Shown one piece after another: positions 17,165 through 26,076 of a stretch of DNA of 64,000 nt. Under the pieces are notes generated by a model that saw only the letters and a list, made by a program, of their open reading frames with translations, was not told the origin of the DNA and did no database searches. The DNA lies in the NCBI RefSeq assembly GCF_007556685.1, contig NZ_VJON01000006.1:27698-91697 (forward strand). The letters are read 5' to 3'. The stretch is from Tepidimonas charontis (GTDB taxonomy: Bacteria > Pseudomonadota > Gammaproteobacteria > Burkholderiales > Burkholderiaceae_C). The first letter of the stretch is position 1. The number at the start of each line of letters is the position of its first letter. Position numbers and translations under genes: made by a program.

Positions 17165-19969
17165 GTGGCGCAGCGCCCCCTTTGGCTGTTTCGGTCACCG
17201 ATTCGCCAGCAGCTGTTCCTGCTCGTCGGGGCCACGTTTTGCGCCGGCGTGTTGCTGTTGAGCGTGTGGCTGCTGGTGCTGATGCGCTGGGCCGAAACGG
17301 AAAACCAGAAGCGCCTACTGGCCGTCTTGCAGCCTTTGCTCACGGGGGCTCTGGTGGCGCCCATGATCGAGCGTGATTACGCCTCGGTGCGGGAGACGGC
17401 GCAAGCGCTCGTCGAAAGCGCAGCCATCCAAGGCTTGACCATCTACACCACTGACGGCAATGCAGTGGTGGAAGCGGGGTCGCTTGCCTCAGGGACTGCA
17501 GACCCGTCGCACGGGTTTGCGCTGCAGGCCAGTGGCGCCGTGGTCGGTCGGGTCGAGGTGCGTTTTTCCGCGCTGCCGCTGCAGGAGCTGTGGCAGCGCA
17601 CCGCCTATGCCATGTTGGGTGGCGCCATCGTGGTGCTGCTCAGTGGCCTGTGGGTGTTGCGTGCCTATGCGCAGGCGCTGGCCGCGCGACTGGCGCGCTT
17701 GCGCCACACCGCCGACGCGATCGCCGCCGGACAGCTCGATGCGCGCTGTGACGACCGCGGCAACGACGAGATCGGACGCCTGGCGGCCGACTTCAACCAC
17801 ATGGCGCGCCGCGTCGAGCACGAAGTACGAGCCCTGTCGGCCAGCCGCGGCGAAGTCCAAGCCATCTTGCAGTCGATCGGCGATGGCTTGATCGCCACCG
17901 ACCGCGTCATGCGGATCACCTACCTGAACCCAGTGGCCGAGGCACTGACGGGTTGGAGCGCCGCTGAAGCCACTGGGCAAAGCATTGCCAATGTGCTGCG
18001 CTTGGAAAACGCGCTCACCGGCGAGCCGGCGGAAATCCCGGTCGGCCGTGTCATCGAAACGGGGAAGATCGTGGGGTTGGCCAACCACACGGTATTGATC
18101 GCGCGCGATGGCCGCCGCTTGCACATCGCCGACAGTGCCGCGCCGGTACGCGACGCCGAAGGCGAATTGTTTGGCGTGGTGATGGTGTTTCGGGATGTCA
18201 GCGAAGCCTATCAGCTGCGCGCCGATCTGGAAGCCGAGCGCACCCGCCTGGCGCTGGCGCTCAAGGGCGCGGATCTGGGTCTATGGGACCGCGACCTGAC
18301 CACCGATCGCCTGGTGGTGGACCAGCGTTGGGCGGCAATACTGGGCTACGCGCTCGACGAAATCCCCACCCGCGACACCCAAGCCTGGGAGCAATTGGTC
18401 CATCCCGACGATCTGCCGATCGCGCAGCGCGCGCTGCAGGCGCACCTGCGCGGTGACAGCGAGCAGTACGAGGCCGAATTTCGCATGCGGTCCAAGCGCG
18501 GGGGCTGGCGCTGGATTCTGTCGCGCGGGCGGGTGACGGCACGCGCTGCCGACGGACGCCCACTGCGCATCACGGGCACCCATCTCGACGTCACGGAGCG
18601 GCGCGAGGCCCTGCGTGAAATCGAGCAACTGGCCTTCTACGACCCACTCACCGGGTTGGCCAATCGCCGCTTGCTGCTGGACCGGCTGGGGCGCGCCCTG
18701 GCCAGTGCCCAACGCGACGGCTGCCACGGCGGATTGCTGTTCGTCGATCTCGACCACTTCAAAAAGATCAACGACGGCTTGGGCCATGGTGCAGGGGACG
18801 CCGTACTGCGCGAAGTGGCCCAACGCCTGCAGCAAAATGTGCGCGAAACCGATACCGCGGCGCGCATGGGGGGTGACGAATTTTTGGTCTTGCTACCCGA
18901 GCTGGACCGTGACCTCAGCGTTGCCGCCAGCGCAGCGCGTCGGGTGGCCGACAAGCTTGCGGCGGTGTTGGCGCAGCCGTATGCGCTGCCACAATCGGAG
19001 CGCTTGGTGACGGTGACCACCAGCATCGGTATCGCGCTGTTCCCCGACCGCGAGGCCGATGCCGAAACCCTGCTGCGGCGCGCCGACACCGCCATGTACC
19101 GGGCCAAAGCCGAGGGACGCAGCACCGTGCGCTTTTTCGAACCTTCGATGCAGGCGGAAAGCGAGGCGCGCTTGGCGTTGGAGGCCGACTTGCGCGAAGC
19201 CCTGCAAACGGGCCAGTTTCGACTGTACCTGCAACCGCAGTGCGATCCCCTGGGTCGTGTGGTCGGGGCCGAAGCCTTGCTGCGCTGGCAGCACCCCAAA
19301 CGCGGCTGGGTGCCGCCGGCGGCCTTCATCTGGCTGGCCGAAAGTTCCGGCCTCATCGATGACATCGGTCAATGGGTGCTGGGTGAAGCCACCCAGTGGC
19401 TCGCGCGCTGTGACGAGCTTGGTGTGCCGTTGCGTATCGCCGTCAACATCAGCCCACGGCAATTCATGCAACCGGATTTTCCTCAGCGCGTCCGCCAGAC
19501 CTTGGCGCACAGCGGCGCCGACGCCGGCCGGCTGGTGCTGGAAATCACCGAAAATGTGCTGCTGCATGACCCCGCCCAAGCCGCCGCCCGCATGATCGAG
19601 CTCAAGGCGCTGGGTGTGCGTTTTTCGATCGACGATTTCGGCACAGGCTACTCATCCCTGGCCTATTTGAAACGGCTGCCGCTGTCCGAAATCAAGATCG
19701 ACCGCAGCTTCATCGCTGGGCTGCCCGACGACAGCAACGACGCGGCGCTGACCAAAGCGATTTTGCTTTTGGCGCAAGAAATGGAGCTCGAGGTGGTAGC
19801 CGAAGGGGTGGAGACTGAGTCACAACTCGAGTGGCTGCGCACACATGGCTGCCGGACGATCCAGGGCTACCTGCTGGGTCGCCCGGAGCCTGCTGGCGAC
19901 CTCATCGAGCGGCTGCAGCGGGCGTCGACCGATCCGGCCCCAGCCCGCGCGCCGGCAGCGTCGCCATGA
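17165..19969 (+). CDS. Membrane HAMP-PAS-PAS-GGDEF-EAL c-di-GMP signalling protein
   Basis: A 934-residue bifunctional-type cyclic di-GMP protein. I chose the GTG at 17165 because a G-rich ribosome-binding site lies 8 nt upstream; GTG 17159 overlaps the stop of the PhnD-like gene and is the alternative. In order: TM helix (about 12-38), a short periplasmic domain of about 100 residues, TM helix (about 138-160), HAMP (160-215), two PAS domains (about 225-480), GGDEF (motif GGDEF near 570 with RxxD site RETD five residues before it), and EAL (EAL near 702, then ITENVLLHD, DDFGTGYSSL, IKIDRSF, EGVETE). Both catalytic motifs look intact, so direction of activity cannot be told. It is probably translationally coupled to the PhnD-like sensor. 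Its 3' end overlaps davA on the opposite strand by 68 bp. Confidence 0.9.
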   Translation: MAQRPLWLFRSPIRQQLFLLVGATFCAGVLLLSVWLLVLMRWAETENQKRLLAVLQPLLTGALVAPMIERDYASVRETAQALVESAAIQGLTIYTTDGNAVVEAGSLASGTADPSHGFALQASGAVVGRVEVRFSALPLQELWQRTAYAMLGGAIVVLLSGLWVLRAYAQALAARLARLRHTADAIAAGQLDARCDDRGNDEIGRLAADFNHMARRVEHEVRALSASRGEVQAILQSIGDGLIATDRVMRITYLNPVAEALTGWSAAEATGQSIANVLRLENALTGEPAEIPVGRVIETGKIVGLANHTVLIARDGRRLHIADSAAPVRDAEGELFGVVMVFRDVSEAYQLRADLEAERTRLALALKGADLGLWDRDLTTDRLVVDQRWAAILGYALDEIPTRDTQAWEQLVHPDDLPIAQRALQAHLRGDSEQYEAEFRMRSKRGGWRWILSRGRVTARAADGRPLRITGTHLDVTERREALREIEQLAFYDPLTGLANRRLLLDRLGRALASAQRDGCHGGLLFVDLDHFKKINDGLGHGAGDAVLREVAQRLQQNVRETDTAARMGGDEFLVLLPELDRDLSVAASAARRVADKLAAVLAQPYALPQSERLVTVTTSIGIALFPDREADAETLLRRADTAMYRAKAEGRSTVRFFEPSMQAESEARLALEADLREALQTGQFRLYLQPQCDPLGRVVGAEALLRWQHPKRGWVPPAAFIWLAESSGLIDDIGQWVLGEATQWLARCDELGVPLRIAVNISPRQFMQPDFPQRVRQTLAHSGADAGRLVLEITENVLLHDPAQAAARMIELKALGVRFSIDDFGTGYSSLAYLKRLPLSEIKIDRSFIAGLPDDSNDAALTKAILLLAQEMELEVVAEGVETESQLEWLRTHGCRTIQGYLLGRPEPAGDLIERLQRASTDPAPARAPAASP

Positions 19970-20735
19970 GCAACGCCTCACCCCGCCCGGCGCGCGCCAC
20001 GATCTCGCCGCCTGGGCCGCATATCGTGCTCAAGCCGCCATACACGGTGGCGCCTTCCGCGCCACAGGCGTTGGCGTAGGCGATGGCCACGCCGTTTTCC
20101 GCCGCCAGCCGCGGCACCGTCAGCAGCGGCGCATCATCGTAGGGCAGCATATTGGCGGTGGGCGCGAATATCACGTGCGCGCCCTGTTGCGCCAGCGCGC
20201 GCACGACCGCCGGCTGCTCGACGTCGTAGCAAATGAGCAAGCCGATGCACCAGCCGTTGAACGGAAACGGTGGCGCCACGGCTTCGGCCGCGCTGAAGCG
20301 CTCGGCGTCACCGCGCCCGAACAGATGGACTTTGCGATGCCGCCCCACGCGCGCACCGTCTGGGGCGATGGCCTGCACCGCGTTGTAGGGCGCGGCACCA
20401 CCCGGGTGCCACTCGGGCCAACCATAGGCGATGCCGATGCGATGCTGGCACGCCAGAGCCGCCACCGCCTGGGCCAAGGGCCCGTCGGCCGGCTCGGCCA
20501 GCGCGCGCACCTGGGCAGGGTCGATCAGGTAGCCGGTCAGCGCCATCTCGGGCGTGATGAGCCAGTGCGCGCCGCGCGCGGCTGCCTCCTGCGCCGCGGC
20601 GGCCAGGCGTTGCAAGGCAGCGGCGGTGTCGCCGGCGGGCGCCAGGGCGGTTTGCCACAGCGCCACGCGCAACGGCGTCGTCGCCGATTCAGCGGGTGCC
20701 GATGTAGCCGAGACGATCGAATCCAACGCATTCAT
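19902..20735 (-). CDS. davA: 5-aminopentanamidase (delta-aminovaleramidase), nitrilase superfamily
   Basis: A 277-residue carbon-nitrogen hydrolase with the complete Glu-Lys-Cys triad: Glu in ITPEMALTGYLI, Lys in GRHRKVHLFGRGD, Cys in GLLICYDVEQPAVVR. Conserved stretches ALAEPADGPLAQAV, IAYGWPE and ANMLPYDD match DavA of Pseudomonas. DavA hydrolyses 5-aminopentanamide to 5-aminovalerate in the monooxygenase route of lysine degradation. The assignment is supported by davB, 158 bp upstream on the same strand. Downstream davT and davD are not in the window. The ATG at 20735 is preceded at 8 nt by TAAGCT and no clear Shine-Dalgarno sequence. The last 68 bp overlap the 3' end of the convergent GGDEF-EAL gene. 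Confidence 0.82.
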   Translation of the reverse strand: MNALDSIVSATSAPAESATTPLRVALWQTALAPAGDTAAALQRLAAAAQEAAARGAHWLITPEMALTGYLIDPAQVRALAEPADGPLAQAVAALACQHRIGIAYGWPEWHPGGAAPYNAVQAIAPDGARVGRHRKVHLFGRGDAERFSAAEAVAPPFPFNGWCIGLLICYDVEQPAVVRALAQQGAHVIFAPTANMLPYDDAPLLTVPRLAAENGVAIAYANACGAEGATVYGGLSTICGPGGEIVARAGRGEALLMATLPARGLGPDRSTPAAAAR

Positions 20736-20893
20736 GGGCACATAGCTTAGCGCCAAGACCAGCGCGCCGGCCCGTGCGGGGCGGTGCCGACGGCGGGCCA
20801 TGCGCGCGGCTGGGCACGAACGCGCATCGACACCAGCCGGCATCGCATACCGCCGCACCCTAGCGGCCGGGGCGGCACCCGGCGCACAGGCCG

Positions 20894-22594
20894 TCAATCC
20901 GGTAACGCCACCGGTCCGATATGGGGATACCATTCGCCCGGCCCGGGATTGTCGGGATGGCTGGCACCACCCAGGTGGCGCACGATGCCCCAAACGGCAT
21001 TGAGCGCCGTCTGCACCGCCCCTTCCACCCACGCCGGGGTGAACGAAATATCGTCGCCCGCCAGAAAAATACCGCGCTCGCGCTCGGGCAGGGCGTCTTG
21101 CATGAAGTGGCCGTACATGCGGTGGTTGTAGCGGTAGTGGCCGGGCAGCGCGCCTTTGAACGCGCCCAGAAAGTGGGGGTCGGCCTCCCACGAGATGGTG
21201 ATGGGGTCGCCGATGATGTGGCTGGCGATGTCCACGTCGGGATAAATCTTGCGCAGGGCATCGAGCGCCAGCTGCACGCGCTTGGCGCTGTCGTAGGGCA
21301 GCATTTTCAGCGCGTCGCTCATCCAGGCGTAAGACAGGCAGATCACCCCGGGCTGGTCCGGCCCGTTGTCGAACAGATAGGTGCCGCGCGTCAGGCGGTC
21401 GGTCAGCGTCATGCCCATGACCGGCCAGCCGTTGGCGCGCAGGTCGTTCCAGAACGGGCGATCGACCATCACGAAGGTCTTGGACGACTGCATGTAGCGC
21501 GTGCGGTCCAACGCCATCCAGAGTTTTTGCGAAAACAGCGACTCTTCGCAGGCAATCTGGGTGGTCAGCAGCCAGCTCTGGCAGGTGACGAGGACGGCGT
21601 CGTAGCGGCGTGTGCTGCCCCAGGCGTCGGTCACCTCGATCTGGCCGTTGCTGGCGCGCTGCAGGGCGCGCACCCCCGGGCGCGGCGCACCGTGGTGGAG
21701 TTTGGCCAGCGTAGTGCCGCGCGGCCAGTGGACGACATTCTGCGGCGCGTGTTGCCACAGCCCCAGCGGCACCTGCTGCACGCCGCCGACGATGTAGTGC
21801 TGGTTCTCATCGCAGCCGGTCAACACCACACGCAGGATTTCCAGCATCGAGTTGGGGAAGTCCGAGTCCCAGCCGCCGGTGCCAAACCCGACTTGCCCGA
21901 AGACCTCGCGGTGGTGAAAGCTCAGGCGTTTGAAGGCGCTGGACTGGGCGACGAAGTCGTAGAAGGTGCGGTCGTCCCAGCGCGGCACCAGCGCGTTCCA
22001 CAGCGCCTTGACGCGCTCGACATCGCGCTGGCGCATGGCCGTTCGTAGCGCGGTAAAACCCGCCCCCTCCTCCAAGGCATCGGCCCAGGCGTCGGCCACC
22101 TCTTGGAACAGCGGCGGCAGGTCGTCGATCGTGCGCGCCCAGTGGGTTTGGCCTTCCAGGTCGATGACGGTACAGTTGGCCGCCGGCGTCAGCGGATTGG
22201 GAAACGGGCGGCTTGGCAGGCCCAGCAGCCGCACATAGTGGTAAAAGCCCGTCGAAGACAGTGGAAAACGCATGCCGCCCAGCTCGGCGATCGCACCGCT
22301 GCCGCCTTCGAATGGCTGCGAGCGCAGCCGCCCGCCCATGCGCGAGGCCTCGTAGACCACGGGCTTCAGACCCAGCTTCATCAGCTCGTAAGCCGCGGTC
22401 AGCCCGGCCATGCCAGCGCCGACGATGGCCACCTCGGTGCCGTAGCGGCTGGCGGGCAGCTGACCCAACCCAGCGGGGTGGGCCAGCCAGTCGTCGTAGG
22501 CGAACGGGAAGTCCGGGCCGAAGACGGTGATGGGGGCGTCGGCCGGACGCAGAGGGCGTCGATGCGACAGGGGATCGAACCGGAAAGCCAACAT
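20894..22594 (-). CDS. davB: L-lysine 2-monooxygenase, FAD-dependent
   Basis: A 566-residue flavin amine oxidase family enzyme, converting L-lysine to 5-aminopentanamide with oxygen. The N-terminal lead TVFGPDFPFAYDDWLAHPAG is highly characteristic of lysine monooxygenase. The FAD-binding GxGxxG follows (VAIVGAGMAGLTAAYELMK), with YEASRMGGRLRS and AELGGMRFP. The C-terminus contains GIFLAGDDISFTPAWVEGA and ends HPDNPGPGEW, also typical of DavB. The ATG at 22594 has AAAGGAGAA upstream; the preceding frame is not used. Only 16 bp separate it from the stop of lysE, so lysE-davB (and probably davA) form one operon. The same fold covers tryptophan monooxygenase, but the residue pattern and davA neighbour favour lysine. 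Confidence 0.9.
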   Translation of the reverse strand: MLAFRFDPLSHRRPLRPADAPITVFGPDFPFAYDDWLAHPAGLGQLPASRYGTEVAIVGAGMAGLTAAYELMKLGLKPVVYEASRMGGRLRSQPFEGGSGAIAELGGMRFPLSSTGFYHYVRLLGLPSRPFPNPLTPAANCTVIDLEGQTHWARTIDDLPPLFQEVADAWADALEEGAGFTALRTAMRQRDVERVKALWNALVPRWDDRTFYDFVAQSSAFKRLSFHHREVFGQVGFGTGGWDSDFPNSMLEILRVVLTGCDENQHYIVGGVQQVPLGLWQHAPQNVVHWPRGTTLAKLHHGAPRPGVRALQRASNGQIEVTDAWGSTRRYDAVLVTCQSWLLTTQIACEESLFSQKLWMALDRTRYMQSSKTFVMVDRPFWNDLRANGWPVMGMTLTDRLTRGTYLFDNGPDQPGVICLSYAWMSDALKMLPYDSAKRVQLALDALRKIYPDVDIASHIIGDPITISWEADPHFLGAFKGALPGHYRYNHRMYGHFMQDALPERERGIFLAGDDISFTPAWVEGAVQTALNAVWGIVRHLGGASHPDNPGPGEWYPHIGPVALPD

Positions 22595-22610
22595 CACGGA
22601 TTCTCCTTTC

Positions 22611-23291
22611 TCAGCCAAACAGCGATGCGATCAACCCCGCCGCGGTGCCCCACATCATCAGCGCCACCAGGCCGTCGAGTGCGCGCCACACCGCCACCGA
22701 TTGCAAGCGCCGCCCCAGCCAAAACGCCACGGCGCCCAGAGCGAGGAACCACAGCACCGAGCCTGTAGCCGCGCCCAGGCCGAACAGCGGCTGCTGCGCC
22801 CCCCAGGCCAGCGAAGCGGTGCCGATCAGTACCGCCGTATCCAGCCAGGCGTGCGGGTTCAACCAGGAAAAGGCCAGCGCTGCCAGCACGGCCTGGCGGC
22901 GCGTTGCCGGCGCGGCGGCGTCGCCTGCGCTGGGGCTGGTCGCCAGCGCGGGTGGCACGCCGGCGGCCGCCGGACGCCAGCAGCGGCGCGCGGCCTGCCA
23001 GCCATACAGCAGCAAAAACAGCACTCCCGCGCCAATCAAGGCTCCATGCAGCTTGTCCGACAGGCCGCCCAAGCGCGCCAGGCCCGCCACGCCCAGCGCG
23101 ATGAGCACGATGTCGGCCAAGGCACAGGTCAGCACCGTCAGCCACAGGTGGCGGCGCTGCAGGCCGGTGCGGATGACATGGGCGTTTTGCGGGCCGATGG
23201 CCATGATGAGCGACAGGCTCATCACCATCCCCGCCACGAAGCTCGGTGCGGCCATGCCAGGCAATCCGGCGCTCCAGGCCAAGGTGCTCAT
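22611..23291 (-). CDS. lysE: LysE/ArgO-type basic amino acid exporter
   Basis: A 226-residue inner-membrane protein with about six hydrophobic helices. The family motif near the N-terminus is SLIMAIGPQNAHVIRTGL, and the second conserved block is FSWLNPHAWLDTAVLIG. A variable Ala/Pro-rich loop (about residues 105-130) separates the halves. LysE and ArgO export lysine and/or arginine when pools become too high. The ATG at 23291 is preceded by an AGGAGG ribosome-binding site at ideal distance. It is divergent from an ArgP/LysG regulator (the known pairing) and starts the operon with davB, so the same signal may control export and breakdown of lysine. Confidence 0.9.
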   Translation of the reverse strand: MSTLAWSAGLPGMAAPSFVAGMVMSLSLIMAIGPQNAHVIRTGLQRRHLWLTVLTCALADIVLIALGVAGLARLGGLSDKLHGALIGAGVLFLLLYGWQAARRCWRPAAAGVPPALATSPSAGDAAAPATRRQAVLAALAFSWLNPHAWLDTAVLIGTASLAWGAQQPLFGLGAATGSVLWFLALGAVAFWLGRRLQSVAVWRALDGLVALMMWGTAAGLIASLFG

Positions 23292-23428
23292 GGTCAACCT
23301 CCTCGATCAGGGTGCGAACGAATATCTTCGAAACGATGGCAGCGAGTGTGCCCCGGGGCACCATTCTTGTTTAACGTTTTTCATGTTATTTTCTTGATGT
23401 CAATTTTTTTTTAAACTGCAAGCACAAC
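23292..23428. promoter_or_regulatory. AT-rich divergent promoter region of lysE and argP
   Basis: This 137-bp region contains the most AT-rich stretch of the locus (about 23366-23420, including a run of nine to ten T). A consensus TTGACA on the lysE strand lies at 23398-23403, with only a weak -10 at the expected distance, as expected of an activator-dependent promoter. ArgP/LysG would act here in the presence of lysine or arginine. Confidence 0.5.
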
Positions 23429-24331
23429 ATGCTCGACGCCCGTCAACTCGAAGCCCTGAGCGCCGTGGTCGAACACGGCCGGTTTTCTGCTGCGGCGCAG
23501 GCCCTGTCGCTGACGGTGGCGGCGGTGTCGCTGCGCGTAAAGGCGCTGGAAGCGCAGCTGGGCCAGCGCCTGCTGGTGCGCGGTAAAACGGTGCGCGCCA
23601 CGCCCGCCGGGCAGGCGCTGCTGGCGCACATCAAGCAGGTGCGGCTGATGGAGGCCGATTTGCTGGAGCGCCTCGCCGGCAGCGCCGGCCAGCGCTGGCA
23701 GAGCGTGCCGGTGGCGATCAACGCCGACTCGGCCGCCGCCTGGTTTTTGCCGGGCGTGGCCGCCTTGTTGCAGCGCCAGCGCCTGCTGCTGGACTTGACC
23801 ATCGACGACCAGGACCACACCCACGAACTGCTGAAAAATGGCACCGTGGTTGGCTGTGTGACCACGCGCGCCGACGCCATGCGCGGCTGCGTGGCCGAGC
23901 CGCTGGGGGTGATGCGCTATCGCTGCGTGGCCACCGCTGAGCTGGCCGCGCGCGCGCGCACTCCCCAAGGGCGGGTGACGCCGCATCGGCTGCTGGCACT
24001 GCCCGCCGTCATCTTCAACCGCAAAGACGCGCTGCAAGACCGTTGGCTGGAACAACATTTCGGGCTGCGGCAGGCGCGCTACCCACGCCACTTCACGCCG
24101 GCGGTGGACGCTTTCGAGCGGGCCATCGAGCTGGGGCTGGGCTGGGGCATGGTGCCGGAGCTGCATCTGGCCCATCGGCATGGCCGCCCGCCACTGCACG
24201 AAGTGGTGCCCGACGCCGTGGTGGATGTGGCTCTGTACTGGCAACACTGGGAGCGCGAACCGCTGACGGCCCAGCGTTTGACGCGCGCGATTCGCGATGC
24301 GGCACGTGCCTGCCTGGCGCCGTTGGACTGA
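23429..24331 (+). CDS. argP: ArgP/LysG-type LysR regulator
   Basis: A 300-residue LysR-family activator starting MLDARQLEALSAVVEHGRFS. The DNA-binding helix reads AAQALSLTVAAVSLRVKALEAQLGQRLLVRG, typical of ArgP/LysG. The effector domain includes INADSAAAWFLPGV and IDDQDHTHELLKNGTVVGCVTT, which are near-diagnostic of this subfamily. ArgP/LysG activates the exporter gene lysE/argO in response to basic amino acids. Divergence from lysE fits this role, and by operon structure it may also control davB and davA. Confidence 0.88.
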   Translation: MLDARQLEALSAVVEHGRFSAAAQALSLTVAAVSLRVKALEAQLGQRLLVRGKTVRATPAGQALLAHIKQVRLMEADLLERLAGSAGQRWQSVPVAINADSAAAWFLPGVAALLQRQRLLLDLTIDDQDHTHELLKNGTVVGCVTTRADAMRGCVAEPLGVMRYRCVATAELAARARTPQGRVTPHRLLALPAVIFNRKDALQDRWLEQHFGLRQARYPRHFTPAVDAFERAIELGLGWGMVPELHLAHRHGRPPLHEVVPDAVVDVALYWQHWEREPLTAQRLTRAIRDAARACLAPLD

Positions 24332-24457
24332 GTTCGCAGCCGCGTGCAACGCCCCTGCTGCGGCGCTGGAATTGGCGCTCCCCCTAGGATTGGGGGTGCG
24401 GTGCGCAGACCACGCGGCCGCGCCCGAATTCGTTCCCGTTTGCGTTGCTGCCCGACC

Positions 24458-24841
24458 ATGACCCTGTCTTTTGCCCGTAATGTGCTGGGGGGGCCGCTGC
24501 GTGCCTGCTCCTACGACCCGTTGACGGGATATTTCCGCGACGGCTGCTGCCACACGGCGGCGCACGACGTGGGCTCACACGTCATCTGCGCCAAGGTGAC
24601 GGCGGCGTTTTTGGCTTTTTCGCTGCAGCGCGGCAACGATTTGGTCACGCCGCGGCCCGAGTGGCGCTTCCCGGGCCTGAAGCCCGGCGACCGCTGGTGC
24701 CTGTGCGCGTTGCGCTGGAAAGAAGCCCTGGAGGCGGGCGTGGCACCGCCCGTCATTCTGGAGAGTTGCCACGAGCGCGCGCTGGCTTACGTGAGCCTCG
24801 ACGACCTGAAGGCCCACGCCTGGATGCCGGCTGGCACCTGA
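24458..24841 (+). CDS. DUF2237 family protein
   Basis: A 127-residue soluble protein matching DUF2237: NVLGGPLRACSYDPLTGYFRDGCC at the start, then DVGSHVICAKVTAAFLAFS, and a C-terminal block PGDRWCLCALRWKEALEAGVAPPVILESCHERAL. It has several conserved cysteines and histidines. No function is established. The ATG at 24458 begins the family's usual N-terminus; the frame extends upstream without similarity. It lies after argP in the same direction with about 125 bp between. Confidence 0.82.
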   Translation: MTLSFARNVLGGPLRACSYDPLTGYFRDGCCHTAAHDVGSHVICAKVTAAFLAFSLQRGNDLVTPRPEWRFPGLKPGDRWCLCALRWKEALEAGVAPPVILESCHERALAYVSLDDLKAHAWMPAGT

Positions 24842-24961
24842 GCGCGCTCGCGGCCCGCGCGAGCCCGGCGTCACGCGGCCGGGGACCCTGGCGCAGTCGC
24901 CCCCGCTGGCGCGCCGCGGACGTGGTCATCGCCAGCCCGACCACGCGCGCCGCGCGGCTGC

Positions 24962-24967
24962 GACAAT
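24962..24967 (+). promoter_or_regulatory. -10-like hexamer directly before speB
   Basis: GACAAT ends 6 bp before the speB ATG with no Shine-Dalgarno sequence between, consistent with initiation at the A of the start codon. The -35 region is weak. Confidence 0.35.
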
Positions 24968-24973
24968 CGCGAC

Positions 24974-25954
24974 ATGACACCCACTCTTCTTCCTGACGCC
25001 CCGCCGGCGGGCGACGGCGCGATCCGCCGCCCCAGCGTATACGGCTCCTGGCCCGAGATGACCTACGCCGGCGTGCTGAGCTTTTTGCGCCGCACTTACA
25101 CGCGCGACATCGGCGGCGCCGACGTCGTGGTCAGCGGCATTCCGCTCGATCTGGCCACCACCTACCGCCCCGGGGCGCGGCTGGGCCCAGCGGCCATTCG
25201 TGCCGCCAGCGTGCAACTGGCCGAACTCAAGCCCTTCCCGTGGGGCTTCGACCCGTCTGAGACGCTCGCGGTGGTGGACGCCGGCGACTGCTGGCTCGAT
25301 CCGCACCACCCGCACACGATCCCGGGGGCCATCCGCGACCATGCCCGGCGCATCCTGGCCAGCGGCGCGCGCATGCTCACCCTGGGCGGTGACCACTACA
25401 TCACCTATCCGCTGCTGCAGGCGCACGCCGAACGGTTCGGTGCGCCGCTGGCGCTCATCCACTTCGACGCCCACTGCGACACCTGGCCCGACGACAGTCC
25501 CGACTCGCTCAACCACGGCACCATGTTCTACAAAGCGGTGCGCGAGGGCCTGATCGACCCCGCGCACTCGGTGCAGATCGGCATCCGCACCTGGAACGAC
25601 GACTTCATGGGGCTGCACGTGCTCGACGCACCGAGCGTGCACGCGCGCGGGGCCGAGTGGGCGTTGCAGCAGGTGCTGTCCATCGTTGGCGACCGTGCGG
25701 CCTACGTGACGTTCGACATCGACTGCCTGGATCCGGCGCACGCCCCAGGCACCGGCACGCCCGTCGCCGGTGGCCTGAGCAGCGCGCAGGCGCTGCACAT
25801 CGTGCGCGGCCTGGTGCCCCTGCACCTGGTGGGCATGGACGTGGTGGAGGTGGCACCACCCTACGACCACGCCGACATCACGGCGCTGGCCGCGGCCCAC
25901 GTGGCCTGCGACCTGCTGTGCGTGCTGGCCGCGCAGCGCCGCGCGCGGCGCTGA
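24974..25954 (+). CDS. speB: Agmatinase (ureohydrolase family)
   Basis: A 326-residue ureohydrolase, hydrolysing agmatine to putrescine and urea. The manganese-binding motifs of the arginase/agmatinase family are complete: [19 protein letters not shown], and [23 protein letters not shown]. The C-terminal [24 protein letters not shown] is typical of agmatinase. No arginine decarboxylase gene lies in the window. Related enzymes act on guanidinobutyrate or other guanidines, so the exact substrate is uncertain. Confidence 0.88.
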   Translation: MTPTLLPDAPPAGDGAIRRPSVYGSWPEMTYAGVLSFLRRTYTRDIGGADVVVSGIPLDLATTYRPGARLGPAAIRAASVQLAELKPFPWGFDPSETLAVVDAGDCWLDPHHPHTIPGAIRDHARRILASGARMLTLGGDHYITYPLLQAHAERFGAPLALIHFDAHCDTWPDDSPDSLNHGTMFYKAVREGLIDPAHSVQIGIRTWNDDFMGLHVLDAPSVHARGAEWALQQVLSIVGDRAAYVTFDIDCLDPAHAPGTGTPVAGGLSSAQALHIVRGLVPLHLVGMDVVEVAPPYDHADITALAAAHVACDLLCVLAAQRRARR

Positions 25955-26063
25955 AGGGGCGACTGCGCCGTGACTTGACCGCCCGCGGGCGTCGCGCACG
26001 CGCACACCGGCCCGAGTGCGCACCGACACGGCCGGCGTGGCCGGGGTGGCGGCGACCGCCGCC

Positions 26064-26069
26064 TACAAT
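26064..26069 (+). promoter_or_regulatory. -10-like hexamer directly before argS
   Basis: TACAAT (5 of 6 consensus) ends 7 bp before the argS ATG. There is no ribosome-binding site in between, so the transcript may begin with AUG. The -35 region is GC-rich and poor. Confidence 0.45.
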
Positions 26070-26076
26070 TGCCGCC

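Noticed and set aside
23404..23413. T tract upstream of argP as a terminator
   Set aside because: No GC-rich stem precedes it; it belongs to the divergent lysE-argP promoter region.
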